DNA from: Bacteroidota bacterium
GTDB lineage: Bacteria; Bacteroidota; Bacteroidia; Chitinophagales; Chitinophagaceae
Direction: 5' to 3'
Assembly: GCA_018267955.1 (NCBI GenBank)
Contig: JAFDXL010000005.1
Coordinates: forward strand, 434,001 to 498,000
Length of the DNA: 64,000 bases
In this document: piece after piece, positions 34,883-43,083 of the stretch
How the letters are laid out: every line of letters starts with the position of its first letter
Numbering within the stretch: the stretch's first letter is position 1
Notes under the pieces: model-generated
Told to the model about the DNA's origin: nothing
Database searches by the model: none
The model's input: the letters and a program-made list of their open reading frames with translations, nothing else
Made by a program: the position numbers and the translations under genes

Positions 34883-35032
34883 TCAATGATGCTTAAAATA
34901 CTGTATCTCTTTTTCGTGCTTCTTAGCTGCTTCCAATGTTTTGAAAGTACCCAGGTTTTTGCGTTTATGTGTTTTAGGATCGACCTTGCGGGAGTAGATG
35001 CGATACTCTCCGGATGCTAATTTGCGTATCAT
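34883..35032 (-). CDS. small basic conserved protein (49 aa)
   Basis: A short frame from ATG at 35032 to TGA at 34883 encodes 49 residues rich in Lys and Arg: it starts MIRKLASGEYRIYSRK, has DPKTHKRKNLGTFKT in the middle and ends KEIQYFKHH. The pattern, with a GEYRLYSRK-like start and a LGTFKTLEAAKKHE centre, resembles small conserved bacterial proteins of about 50 residues I recall from other genomes, with no known role. Its basic nature would suit nucleic acid binding. It lies between the S41 pair and the amine oxidase, too short for most gene finders. Confidence 0.75.
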   Translation of the reverse strand: MIRKLASGEYRIYSRKVDPKTHKRKNLGTFKTLEAAKKHEKEIQYFKHH

Positions 35033-35101
35033 AGTTTTTTAATACTAAAGGCACAAAATTCATACCTGCAAAATGGTTTACTTTGCTCCTCATCACCTTA
35101 T

Positions 35102-36358
35102 ATGGAACAACAGCATATTATCATAATAGGCGCCGGCATTGCAGGACTGGTTGCCGCCAAGACATTATCTGAAAAGCACCGGGTAACGATACTGGAGGCC
35201 AGTGACAGGCTTGGGGGCAGGATATTCAGTAACACGCTCGGCCCCGTTAGCGGCATTGTAGAAAGAGGCGCTGAATTTATACACGGGGATGCGGAGGAAA
35301 CCATCCAATTATTGAAGGAAGCGGGCATCAAATACAAAAGCATGGCAGGGCACATGTACCGCAAAGAAGATGGATCACTAAAGAAGGAAACGGAGATAAC
35401 AGAGCACTGGGACACGATGATGGATAAGATGAAAGATGCCCCGGCTGATATGATATTAAACGACTTCCTCAACGCCTATTTCCCGGGCGAGGCATATGAA
35501 GGCCTCCGGGAACAGGCTGCAGGCTATGCACAAGGCTTTGACCTTGCAGATGCATCGTGTGCTACCATAGGCCCATTGTACGAAGAATGGTCGAACGAGA
35601 ATTATGAGAACTACTATATACCTGAGGGCTACAGCGAACTGATAAAATTTTTGGCAGCAAGATGTAAGGATAATGGCTGCGAGATCATCACTAATACTAC
35701 CGTAAGCCAGGTAGTTTGGAAACAAGGGCTGGTTACCATTCATAGCAGCAACGGCTCTGTGCATACCTCTGATAAGATCATCATCACGGTACCGGTGAGC
35801 ATTTTGCAAAACAATAACCATAAGGCTGCTATTCAATTTACTCCTGCTATTGAAGAATATAGCAAAGCAGTACAGCAAATAGGCTTTGGGCATATCATCA
35901 AAGCCGTGCTGGAGTTCAGGGAAGACTTCATCAAAAAAGATATCGGCTTTGTTTTGAGCGACCAGTTGTTCCCTACCTGGTGGACCTTGCATCAAAGAAC
36001 AGTATGGACAGGCTGGCTGGGCGGGCCAAAATCAAAAGATATAGCTCATCTGAATGACGAAGAATTATTAGAGAAAGCATTAGTATCGTTTGCCTCAATA
36101 TTTAATATGTCGATGCCGGAACTGAGTGCCCAGTTGAAGTCGTGGGAGGTAGTCAACTGGCAGAACAGTGAATATACTTTGGGAGGATATAGTTATGCCA
36201 TAAAAGGCAGTACAGAAGCAAAGGTATTACTCAATACACCGATACAGGATACCATTTATTTTGCGGGAGAAGCATTATACAGCGGTCCGCACCCCGGAAC
36301 AGTGGAAGCGGCCATTGTGAGCGCACAGAAGCTGGCGGATCATTTTACCGGGTCGTAG
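35102..36358 (+). CDS. FAD-dependent amine oxidase family protein
   Basis: A 418-residue flavoprotein. The N-terminal dinucleotide fold is [17 protein letters not shown], followed by [13 protein letters not shown] and the segment GAEFIHG of monoamine/polyamine oxidases. Near the C-terminus [20 protein letters not shown] is the second FAD-binding motif. No signal peptide is visible. It would oxidise an amine with O2, releasing H2O2, but substrates of such proteins vary. The stop overlaps the end of convergent yidD by 19 bp. Confidence 0.9.
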   Translation: MEQQHIIIIGAGIAGLVAAKTLSEKHRVTILEASDRLGGRIFSNTLGPVSGIVERGAEFIHGDAEETIQLLKEAGIKYKSMAGHMYRKEDGSLKKETEITEHWDTMMDKMKDAPADMILNDFLNAYFPGEAYEGLREQAAGYAQGFDLADASCATIGPLYEEWSNENYENYYIPEGYSELIKFLAARCKDNGCEIITNTTVSQVVWKQGLVTIHSSNGSVHTSDKIIITVPVSILQNNNHKAAIQFTPAIEEYSKAVQQIGFGHIIKAVLEFREDFIKKDIGFVLSDQLFPTWWTLHQRTVWTGWLGGPKSKDIAHLNDEELLEKALVSFASIFNMSMPELSAQLKSWEVVNWQNSEYTLGGYSYAIKGSTEAKVLLNTPIQDTIYFAGEALYSGPHPGTVEAAIVSAQKLADHFTGS

Positions 36359-36561
36359 CCATGCCCGCCCCACGGATGGCAGGAGGCGAAACGCTTGATT
36401 GCCATCCAGCCACCTTTAAAAGGGCCATATTTTTTGATGGCTTCCACCCCGTAGGCAGAACAGGTTGGTGTATAACGGCATTTAGCCCCGAAAAGAGGCG
36501 AAATAAAGGCCTGGTAGAAGCGTATGAGCCAAATGAACAGTATGGACAATAACTTACGCAT
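36340..36561 (-). CDS. yidD: membrane protein insertion efficiency factor YidD
   Basis: A 73-residue protein of the YidD family: [21 protein letters not shown], then [14 protein letters not shown] and the [12 protein letters not shown] end. It is an inner-membrane-associated helper for YidC-dependent insertion. Its start overlaps the end of rnpA by 8 nt, as in the usual rpmH-rnpA-yidD order. yidC itself is not in the window. Confidence 0.97.
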   Translation of the reverse strand: MRKLLSILFIWLIRFYQAFISPLFGAKCRYTPTCSAYGVEAIKKYGPFKGGWMAIKRFASCHPWGGHGYDPVK

Positions 36562-36946
36562 CTGCGGGCTTAAAAAGGGGTTGCAGGCGTTCTATGCCTT
36601 TGAGAAGATGATGGAGTACCGTATTGTATTCCGGCAGTTCGGTACCGGTGAAAACGAAGAAGATATGTAATTGCTTATCTGCAGGTACCATGCTATATAG
36701 CTGTTGCTTATTTTGACGCCAGGCTTCGCGCATGAGGCGCAAAATGCGGTGACGGTGCACAGACCGGCGAAATTTTTTCTTGGGTACGGAGAAGCCGGCC
36801 CTGACGGGTGAAACATCGGCCCCGCGGTCTGCAACGATATAAATGAACCTTAGTGGCGAAAAAGAAAACGCTTTCCCATGGCGGAAAAGCGTATCAATAT
36901 GTTGCTCGCGCTTCAGCCGTTCGTATGCTTTTAAAGTATTACGAAT
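36554..36946 (-). CDS. rnpA: ribonuclease P protein component, apparently with an ATT start
   Basis: The frame encodes Rnp[20 protein letters not shown] at the start, [20 protein letters not shown] with the basic RNR-type motif, and LRLMREAWR. RnpA binds the RNase P RNA for tRNA 5' processing. Between the in-frame stop TAA at 36959-36961 and the first conserved residues there is no ATG, GTG or TTG. The codons are AAT TCA ACT GCC ATT CGT AAT ACT; starting at ATT (36946) gives a 130-residue protein of normal length and N-terminus. The first GTG, at 36760, would remove half of the protein. It lies between rpmH (25 bp) and yidD (8-nt overlap). Confidence 0.9.
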   Translation of the reverse strand: MRNTLKAYERLKREQHIDTLFRHGKAFSFSPLRFIYIVADRGADVSPVRAGFSVPKKKFRRSVHRHRILRLMREAWRQNKQQLYSMVPADKQLHIFFVFTGTELPEYNTVLHHLLKGIERLQPLFKPADA

Positions 36947-36971
36947 GGCAGTTGAATTTTAAAGGTTGAGA

Positions 36972-37127
36972 TTATTTCAGGCGGCGTTCGTCTGAAACTG
37001 TCAGTTTATGACGTCCTTTAGCACGGCGCGAAGCCAATACTTTGCGGCCGTTTGCAGTTTGCATACGCTTACGGAATCCATGAACAGACTTGCGGCGGCG
37101 GCGGCTTGGTTGATACGTACGTTTCAT
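36972..37127 (-). CDS. rpmH: 50S ribosomal protein L34
   Basis: A 51-residue very basic protein: [20 protein letters not shown], then [19 protein letters not shown] and a slightly longer tail ending in SDERRLK. This is L34, a structural protein of the large subunit. It is first in the rpmH-rnpA-yidD operon, behind a full consensus promoter. Confidence 0.98.
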   Translation of the reverse strand: MKRTYQPSRRRRKSVHGFRKRMQTANGRKVLASRRAKGRHKLTVSDERRLK

Positions 37128-37179
37128 AATCTTATACTTTTTGTCCCTACCCGGGCACTAAAACTTTAATTAAGGAGTG

Positions 37180-37211
37180 CAAAGGTAAGCCTTATACCTG
37201 ATGCAACCAAA
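37180..37211 (-). promoter_or_regulatory. Bacteroidota-type promoter of rpmH-rnpA-yidD
   Basis: On the minus strand TTTG (37208-37211), exactly 20 nt, TACCTTTG (37180-37187). It predicts a start near 37173 and a leader of about 46 nt. Confidence 0.82.
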
Positions 37212-37239
37212 TAAGAAATAATGTTTTTTATCTAAAATG

Positions 37240-37267
37240 AAGAAGCAACGCTAAAAGCGCTGCTTCC
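37240..37267 (-). terminator. hairpin after the TPR protein gene
   Basis: Stem of 11 bp with one mismatch (37242-37252 and 37256-37266, GAAGCAACGCT against AGCGCTGCTTC) with a 3-nt loop. On the minus strand it is followed by a short T-run in CATTTTAG. It lies 23 bp past the stop at 37290. Confidence 0.6.
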
Positions 37268-37289
37268 TGTATATGATAAATAGCTTAGG

Positions 37290-38873
37290 CTATTTTGCTT
37301 TTTTCTTGCTTTTGCGGATATCGTCTATCTGCTTAAGTGTAGCATTGTTAGGATCGATAGCCCTCAACAGCTCACCATACTTATCCATCATTGCATTGTC
37401 ATTTTTATTATAACCATACAGCAACATATATAGATAAGCTTGCATCAGGTCGTTGTTTTTCCTTACATAAGAGTCGGGCGTTTTCAGATTCAGCCATTCT
37501 TCGTAAAATGGTGCAGCCAAACCTGTTTTAGCCTCATTATCTATAGCAGCTGCAGAGCGGCCCTGCCAGTAGATAGGAGAAGGTTCGCCGGGGTATTTAT
37601 CCCTCATTTTTGCAAAGCCCTGGGCAGCTTTTTCGTAATCGCGGCCATAGTAGCGGCTGAAAGCGGCATAGAAATAATCGTTAGCAGTTGCCTGGTCAGG
37701 ATATTCCAATACGATCCTTTCATACCAGTCTGCAGCCAGCAGCCATTCCCTTGATTCGCGCAGCAAGTCGCCGTTCTCGCGGTAAGCATCTGCCTTATTT
37801 GCAGAAGAGTCAAGACTTACAGCACGCAGTAAATATTTGTTTGCTTCGTCCTTTTTACCATTTGCCAATAATATACCTGCATATTTCCTGTTATCGTCCG
37901 GAGTGATCTTAGCAGGATCCTGCTTTTCCATATAGATGGCGGCATTTTTCAGCGCATTTGCAGAATCACCTAATCCAAAATAACTAAAGCCGAGGATACC
38001 ATAATATCTTGGGCTTGTTTTACCCTTGCCAATAAGCTGGTTGGTATTTTCAATAGCTTCTTTGTAACTCTTTGACAAAAAGAGGATACTTACATAGTTA
38101 TCGAGGTCTTCGTCTGTTTTATCAGACAGCTCCATGTATTTATCTGCATTCTTCTTGGCAAGGTCGTACTTACCTACATAAGTATAAGCATTGGCTAGAT
38201 CGCGGTAAGGCAGCGGATTGTTAGGATCTGCTTCCTGGGCTTTTTCCCAGTTTTCCAGAGCCAGCTTATAGTTTTTAGCCTCATACCACAGCTTACCAAT
38301 ACGGGAATATGCCAGTGAGTTTTTAGGATCTTTATCCACCACCTTTTCGTAGTTGGTCATAGCCTCGCCACCACCGCCCGGAAGCTTTTGGTAAGCATCG
38401 CCGAGAGAAATATGTGTAGACAGATCGTCATAAACATTCAGTGCTGATTTATACCAGTCTATCGCCTGCTGTACATTACCACCATTAGTATAGGTGATCG
38501 CGTCTGCAGCATACCTGAATGGTTCCCAGTCTTTTTTCTTTGCCTTGTTTGCTATGGCGGTTGCTTTTGCCATACCATCATTAGCATTACCTTCTATAAA
38601 GCTGACGCGTGCAAGTCCACTTGCATTCGGGTTATTATCGGGTTGCTTCATAAATATAGCTTTCGCTACATCTTTGTTGCCCATTTGTAATTCTGACAAA
38701 CCAAGGTAGTAGTTTGCCAGCGGGTTGGTGCCTGCCAATGGCCCTAATATTTTCTTAGCACTCTGGTAGCGCTCATAATTGTACATCTTGATGCCCTCAT
38801 CCACGCTCTGTGCCTTAACGCCTATTGCAAGCGACATGGCAGCCATGATTACGATCGGTTGTTTCATATTCAT
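37290..38873 (-). CDS. exported tetratricopeptide-repeat protein
   Basis: A 527-residue protein with a signal peptide (about residues 1-22; a second ATG at 38867 is equally possible). About ten TPR units follow, for example GIKMYNYERYQSAKKIL, NSLAYSRIGKLWYEAKNY and PYRDLANAYTYVGKYDLAKKN shown in part. The C-terminus is Lys-rich (RKSKKKAK). TPR scaffolds in the periplasm help assemble envelope machines. It follows a PstS-like lipoprotein gene with about 60 bp between; in other Bacteroidota this pair sits behind exbB/exbD genes, which are not present here. Confidence 0.87.
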   Translation of the reverse strand: MNMKQPIVIMAAMSLAIGVKAQSVDEGIKMYNYERYQSAKKILGPLAGTNPLANYYLGLSELQMGNKDVAKAIFMKQPDNNPNASGLARVSFIEGNANDGMAKATAIANKAKKKDWEPFRYAADAITYTNGGNVQQAIDWYKSALNVYDDLSTHISLGDAYQKLPGGGGEAMTNYEKVVDKDPKNSLAYSRIGKLWYEAKNYKLALENWEKAQEADPNNPLPYRDLANAYTYVGKYDLAKKNADKYMELSDKTDEDLDNYVSILFLSKSYKEAIENTNQLIGKGKTSPRYYGILGFSYFGLGDSANALKNAAIYMEKQDPAKITPDDNRKYAGILLANGKKDEANKYLLRAVSLDSSANKADAYRENGDLLRESREWLLAADWYERIVLEYPDQATANDYFYAAFSRYYGRDYEKAAQGFAKMRDKYPGEPSPIYWQGRSAAAIDNEAKTGLAAPFYEEWLNLKTPDSYVRKNNDLMQAYLYMLLYGYNKNDNAMMDKYGELLRAIDPNNATLKQIDDIRKSKKKAK

Positions 38874-38933
38874 TTAATACTGATTTAGCGTAATGCTATG
38901 TCTATAATAAATTTGTTTTAGACGGTTAAACAA

Positions 38934-39839
38934 TTATTTATTTACCTCTGCCTCACGAAAAATAATATTGCTACGCAAAGGGAATAACCTTGCCTGTTTG
39001 AATATCAGCTGACCTCTTTCCTTGCTGAGGAAGTTAAGAAAGCCTGTGGCGAGCCCCGGATAGGTTTCTTTGTGGATGCAATACAAATTGCGCGTCAGCA
39101 AATAATCGTTCGGGGCAATGAATGCCTGGTAAGGCTGATATTCTTTCTTCTTATTATCGTTGTAGATGGCGGCCACCTTCACATCTTTAATAAAGGCTAT
39201 TCCTTCCGGATCACTATCATCACTGGCATAGCTTACCCCAACAAAACCTATAGCTTTAGGATTGCGGGCTACATAAGCGATAACAGAATCATTACCTTTT
39301 GCAGCAAATACATTAGTCCCCAGCTTTTGGCCCGGGATGATAGAATCCATCATATACCTTACCGTGCTTGACCCCTGGTTATCGAACACAACCGTATAAT
39401 CTGCACCGTACTGGCCCGATACTATACCCTTGAGCCTTGCCATACTGAGCACAGAATCTGCGCTGCTATTATTCACCAGAACAGCTACAGCATCCTTAGC
39501 CACAGCTAAAGACGTAGGTACCACTTTTCTTGTTTCCAACACCTTCTTTTCCTCTGCAGAGAGATCCCTTGTAATGAGTATCAGCTTTACGCTATCGTTC
39601 ATGAAATCTTTGATACACTCACTTTCGGGCTTGTACTGCACATTGATATGCGCCTCGGGGAAGCTGCTATCGAAGACCTTCAGCTCCTGCTGTATGATGG
39701 GCTTATACGTTTCATCTACGCTTATGGTAATATTGCCTGATGAAAGCGTATCTGTAGGTTGCTTCACATTATTGTTTCCGCAAGATGCCAGCACAAGAGA
39801 AAAAGCTGCTGCCGTACAAATATTTTTGAAAGTTTGCAT
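38934..39839 (-). CDS. PstS-like substrate-binding lipoprotein
   Basis: A 301-residue lipoprotein; the signal peptide ends in a lipobox-type LVLASCGN with Cys at about residue 20. The mature part is a type II periplasmic binding fold similar to phosphate-binding PstS: ITISVDETYKPIIQQEL, ITRDLSAEEKK, AVAVLVNNSS, and VFDNQGSSTVRYMMDS at the position of the phosphate-binding loop. No pst permease is nearby, so it is likely not a simple phosphate importer. Its neighbour is a TPR protein on the same strand. Confidence 0.87.
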   Translation of the reverse strand: MQTFKNICTAAAFSLVLASCGNNNVKQPTDTLSSGNITISVDETYKPIIQQELKVFDSSFPEAHINVQYKPESECIKDFMNDSVKLILITRDLSAEEKKVLETRKVVPTSLAVAKDAVAVLVNNSSADSVLSMARLKGIVSGQYGADYTVVFDNQGSSTVRYMMDSIIPGQKLGTNVFAAKGNDSVIAYVARNPKAIGFVGVSYASDDSDPEGIAFIKDVKVAAIYNDNKKKEYQPYQAFIAPNDYLLTRNLYCIHKETYPGLATGFLNFLSKERGQLIFKQARLFPLRSNIIFREAEVNK

Positions 39840-39930
39840 CGGGGTGCAATTTTAGTCAATATTTTAAAAAAACGAATGCCTGCGCGAAATGTTGTAATTA
39901 ATTTAACAGCAGCGTCAGACTAATGTAAAA

Positions 39931-40185
39931 TCAGGGGCGTTTGCGCTCGTTATTCATAATCTTATTATCTGTCCAGCCACGCCAGATGCGGAAGGCGCCA
40001 TATAACACGCAAAATATGCTTGCCACATACACTACCGGGGTAGAAAGCTGTATTTGTCCGAAGCTCCGCATATTGAATATGACAATGCCAAAGAGGATAT
40101 AAAAGACACCCATGCTTAGGTGCAATAATGCACGGAAGCGGCCATATCCTTTATTTCTCATATTACGCTCTTCATAATCCATCAT
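39931..40185 (-). CDS. small two-helix membrane protein
   Basis: An 84-residue protein with two membrane helices (about residues 20-40 and 50-67) and charged ends (MMDYEERNMRNKGYGR at the start, NNERKRP at the end). I do not recognise a named family, but small proteins of this type are found beside PstS-like/TPR genes in other Bacteroidota. The stop lies 91 bp before the PstS-like gene start on the same strand. An ATG one codon in is an alternative start. Confidence 0.72.
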   Translation of the reverse strand: MMDYEERNMRNKGYGRFRALLHLSMGVFYILFGIVIFNMRSFGQIQLSTPVVYVASIFCVLYGAFRIWRGWTDNKIMNNERKRP

Positions 40186-40312
40186 TCCTGATTTTAAGGT
40201 GCAAACTTAGTTCAAATAATACGCAAACAGAAAAAGCTGCTGTATGTATAAGATGCAGGATGCAGGATTTTCCACAGGATGGAATGATAAAATATTGTTA
40301 ACCAGGCAATAA

Positions 40313-40344
40313 AAAAAGAGACTGTTTGGAAACAGTCTCTTTTT
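40313..40344. terminator. terminator of the histone-like gene
   Basis: Perfect long stem (AAAAAGAGACTGTTT and its complement, 40313-40327 and 40330-40344) with T-runs at both ends, 19 bp past the stop of the H1-like gene. Confidence 0.88.
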
Positions 40345-40363
40345 AAAACTTGCTAAAAATAAA

Positions 40364-40636
40364 TTACTTCTTTTTAGCGGCTGCCTTCTTAGGGGCTGCA
40401 TTTTTTGCTGCTGCCTTTTTAGGAGCCGCATTTTTCTTAGGTGCAGCTGCTTTTTTAGGAGCCGCTTTTTTTGGCGCAGCTGCCTTTTTAGGAGCCGCTT
40501 TCTTAGCTGCAGCTTTTTTAGGAGCTGCTTTTTTTGCTGCTGCCTTTTTAGGAGCCGCTTTTTTCGCAGCTGCTTTTTTAGGAGCTGCTTTTTTTGCTGC
40601 AGCTTTTTTAGGAGCTGCTTTTTTTGCTGTTGCCAT
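40364..40636 (-). CDS. histone H1-like Ala/Lys/Pro-rich DNA-binding protein
   Basis: A 90-residue protein made entirely of KKAAPKKAA and KKAAAKKAAP units after the start MATAKK. Composition is almost only Lys, Ala and Pro with two Asn. This is like the C-terminal tail of eukaryotic histone H1 and the bacterial Hc1/AlgP-type proteins, which bind and compact DNA without sequence preference. The repeated DNA makes length variation by slippage likely. It follows rpmA on the same strand by 58 bp and has its own strong terminator. Confidence 0.88.
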   Translation of the reverse strand: MATAKKAAPKKAAAKKAAPKKAAAKKAAPKKAAAKKAAPKKAAAKKAAPKKAAAPKKAAPKKAAAPKKNAAPKKAAAKNAAPKKAAAKKK

Positions 40637-40681
40637 TGTTTTGTGAATTTAAGGGTTAAACAAAAACCTTTTTTATGGCAA

Positions 40682-40709
40682 ACTGCCGAGGGGGTTAGGC
40701 CTCGGCAGT
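40682..40709 (-). terminator. hairpin at the end of rpmA
   Basis: A 10-bp perfect stem (ACTGCCGAGG and CCTCGGCAGT, 40682-40691 and 40700-40709) whose loop contains the rpmA stop codon. No immediate T-run follows, so it may act as a 3'-end stabiliser or attenuator between rpmA and the histone-like gene. Confidence 0.6.
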
Positions 40710-40964
40710 AGCTGAAAATTCTTTCACTGATATCAATGTCTTAGTACGAGTCTTGCGGAACTCAACTACGCCATCTTTTAAAGCAAAAATTGTAAAATCT
40801 CTACCCAGGCCTACATTAGTACCGGGATGATAAACTGTACCACGCTGACGTACTATAATGTTACCGGCGATTGCAGGCTGGCCACCAAATATCTTAACTC
40901 CCAGGCGTTTGCTTTGCGAGTCCCGGTTATTCTTTACACTACCTTCACCTTTTTTATGTGCCAT
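40695..40964 (-). CDS. rpmA: 50S ribosomal protein L27
   Basis: An 89-residue protein. [20 protein letters not shown], then [20 protein letters not shown] and the [16 protein letters not shown] segment are unmistakable L27. L27 reaches the peptidyl transferase centre. It follows rplU by 56 bp. The N-terminus has no cleavable extension of the Firmicutes type. Confidence 0.98.
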   Translation of the reverse strand: MAHKKGEGSVKNNRDSQSKRLGVKIFGGQPAIAGNIIVRQRGTVYHPGTNVGLGRDFTIFALKDGVVEFRKTRTKTLISVKEFSATAEA

Positions 40965-41020
40965 TTCTTATGCTACTATTTACGAATTTACTAAAAAAAT
41001 TAATTATACAATACCTCTGA

Positions 41021-41317
41021 CTAGGCGATATCATTTATTTTGATCTTCGTCAGGTACTGACGGTGACCGTTACTTTTCTGATATCCTTTGCGACGGTTCT
41101 TTTTGAACACGATCACTTTGTCACCTTTCAGGTGGTCTACTATCTCAGCTTGTACTTTTACTGAATTAGAGAATTTAATATTGTTGTTATCAGAAGTCAT
41201 TAAAACTTCAGAGAATTCAACTTTATCGCCAGCGTTACCTTCGAGACGGTGAACGAACAGTTCATCATCTTTCCTTACCTTAAATTGCTGACCCGCTATA
41301 TTGACAATCGCAAACAT
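41021..41317 (-). CDS. rplU: 50S ribosomal protein L21
   Basis: A 98-residue protein: [25 protein letters not shown]-type core written here as VLMTSDNN, and the basic C-terminal [19 protein letters not shown] typical of L21. First gene of rplU-rpmA, behind a consensus promoter. Confidence 0.98.
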   Translation of the reverse strand: MFAIVNIAGQQFKVRKDDELFVHRLEGNAGDKVEFSEVLMTSDNNNIKFSNSVKVQAEIVDHLKGDKVIVFKKNRRKGYQKSNGHRQYLTKIKINDIA

Positions 41318-41340
41318 GACTATTCCTTAAATATTTCGCG

Positions 41341-41373
41341 CAAAGTTAATGCATTTTTTGCGTCATAAGCAAA
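41341..41373 (-). promoter_or_regulatory. Bacteroidota-type promoter of rplU-rpmA
   Basis: On the minus strand TTTG (41370-41373), 21 nt, TAACTTTG (41341-41348). It predicts a start near 41334, about 17 nt before the rplU ATG. Confidence 0.8.
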
Positions 41374-41468
41374 TATTTTTTTGTAATCTGTCCGAATTCC
41401 TCTATTTTATAGAAACAAAAGGGCATCTGCTGTCTGCTAATTTATCTGCAAAGCTGTTTCTATAATCG

Positions 41469-41476
41469 TATTTTTG
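41469..41476 (+). promoter_or_regulatory. putative -7 box of the GH3-like gene
   Basis: TATTTTTG, 18 nt before the ATG at 41495. No TTTG at the standard distance upstream. Confidence 0.45.
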
Positions 41477-41494
41477 TCGCCCTAAGTTTGCCTG

Positions 41495-42994
41495 ATGAAG
41501 ATAAAATCTTTCCTAGCCCGGCCCTATGCCTCTATTGTGCATTCACGCATACGTAAAGGTATGGCTACGGCAGTGGCAGACCAGCAGGCTATATTGCAGC
41601 ATCTGCTGAAAACCGGCGCCGGTACGGTGTTTGGCAAAGACCACCAGCTAAAAGATGTAAAGACATACGAAGAGTATAAAGCTGCAGTGCCTATAAAAGA
41701 TTATGAAGGGATACGCCATTATATAGACCAGATAAAGGAAGGCCAGCAGAATGTGTTATGGAGCGGCAAGCCCATCTACTTTGCAAAAACATCGGGCACA
41801 ACAAGCGGCGCAAAATATATTCCTATCAGTAAGGATTCGATATCCAATCATATTGATACGGCACGCAATGCACTGCTTTGTTATATGGCAGAAAGCGGCA
41901 ACAGTTCGTTTGCCGATGGCAAGATGATCTTTCTTTCGGGATCGCCGGTGCTGGAACGTGTAGGCGGCATACCTACAGGCAGGCTTAGCGGTATCGTTAA
42001 CCATTATATACCGGGGTACCTGCGCGGCAACCAGCTGCCATCTTACGAGACCAACTGTATAGAAGACTGGGAAGAAAAACTGGGGAAGATAGTGGAAGAG
42101 ACCATTCATAAAGATATGACCCTCATCAGTGGCATACCGCCGTGGATGCAGATGTATTTTGACTGGCTGAGTGAGCGTAGTGATGGCAAAAAAATAAAAG
42201 AGCTGTTCCCCAACCTGCAGGTGCTGGTACACGGTGGTGTAAACTTTGAACCCTACCGCACCAAACTGATGGAAAGCCTGGGCGGGCATGTAGATACTAT
42301 TGAAACATTCCCCGCATCAGAAGGTTTCTTCGCCTTCCAGGATACGCTGGAACAGGAAGGCTTATTGCTAAACAGCAATTCGGGTATCTTCTTTGAGTTT
42401 ATACCCGCAGGTGAAATATTTAATGACAACCCAACCCGCCTATCGCTCGCCGATGTAAAAGTTGGAGAGAACTATGCACTGATCATCAACAGCAATGCCG
42501 GGCTGTGGGGTTATAATATAGGCGACACCGTACGCTTTGTAAGTACAGACCCATATAGGCTGGTAGTAACGGGCCGTATTAAGCACTATATATCTGCCTT
42601 TGGCGAGCATGTAATAGGAGAAGAAGTGGAGCATGCATTGCTGCAGGCTGCCAGAGAATTTAATACGCACATCGTAGAGTTTACGGTAGCGCCGATGATA
42701 CAAACCACCGGAGAGCTACCCTACCACGAATGGTTTGTAGAATTTGAGCAGGAACCTGATAATATGAAGGCATTTGCCGAACGTGTGGACAACGCCCTAC
42801 GGCAAAAAAATATTTACTACAACGACCTGATAACAGGTAACATATTACAACCACTGAAGATACGCAGCATGGAGAAAAATGCATTCATATCCTATATGCG
42901 TTCTCTTGGCAAGCTTGGCGGGCAAAACAAAGTGCCCCGCCTGAGCAATGACCGTACTATAGCTGAAGGGATGGCTGCATTCATTAAAAGATAA
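41495..42994 (+). CDS. GH3-type acyl-adenylating enzyme
   Basis: A 499-residue protein of the GH3 auxin-responsive family. The N-terminal GTVFGKDHQLKDVKTYEEY, the nucleotide-binding loop FAKTSGTTSGAKYIPIS (about residues 91-107) and the later NIGDTVRFVS are family hallmarks. Plant members join amino acids to plant hormones through an acyl-adenylate; bacterial ones are mostly uncharacterised and found in many Bacteroidota. Single-gene unit with a hairpin after its stop. Confidence 0.92.
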   Translation: MKIKSFLARPYASIVHSRIRKGMATAVADQQAILQHLLKTGAGTVFGKDHQLKDVKTYEEYKAAVPIKDYEGIRHYIDQIKEGQQNVLWSGKPIYFAKTSGTTSGAKYIPISKDSISNHIDTARNALLCYMAESGNSSFADGKMIFLSGSPVLERVGGIPTGRLSGIVNHYIPGYLRGNQLPSYETNCIEDWEEKLGKIVEETIHKDMTLISGIPPWMQMYFDWLSERSDGKKIKELFPNLQVLVHGGVNFEPYRTKLMESLGGHVDTIETFPASEGFFAFQDTLEQEGLLLNSNSGIFFEFIPAGEIFNDNPTRLSLADVKVGENYALIINSNAGLWGYNIGDTVRFVSTDPYRLVVTGRIKHYISAFGEHVIGEEVEHALLQAAREFNTHIVEFTVAPMIQTTGELPYHEWFVEFEQEPDNMKAFAERVDNALRQKNIYYNDLITGNILQPLKIRSMEKNAFISYMRSLGKLGGQNKVPRLSNDRTIAEGMAAFIKR

Positions 42995-43020
42995 ACTGCC
43001 CTGCTATAAAGCAGGACAGT
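42995..43020 (+). terminator. hairpin after the GH3-like gene
   Basis: Stem ACTGCCCTGC against GCAGGACAGT (42995-43004 and 43011-43020, one mismatch), directly behind the stop codon. Only a weak T content follows. Confidence 0.55.
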
Positions 43021-43083
43021 TACTATATATGATAATCGCCAACACTATAACAGACGGCGAAAACAAGCCAAACGTTAGTTCCT

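Noticed and set aside
34883..35101. Gap between the S41 pair and the amine oxidase as noncoding
   Set aside because: A well-formed 49-codon frame fills most of it, so it is listed as a gene instead.
36554..36760. GTG at 36760 as the start of rnpA
   Set aside because: It would remove the N-terminal half, including strands conserved in all RnpA proteins that are encoded in the same open frame upstream.
40268..40276. TTTTCCACA matching the loose DnaA-box consensus near rpmA and rpmH
   Set aside because: Only a single copy, no cluster, no dnaA or dnaN nearby, so no case for a replication origin.
40350..40646. 98-codon plus-strand frame with repeated AAFLGAAFF units that looks like a membrane protein
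   Set aside because: It is the complement of the Lys/Ala/Pro repeats of the histone-like gene; the regularity comes from that repeat.
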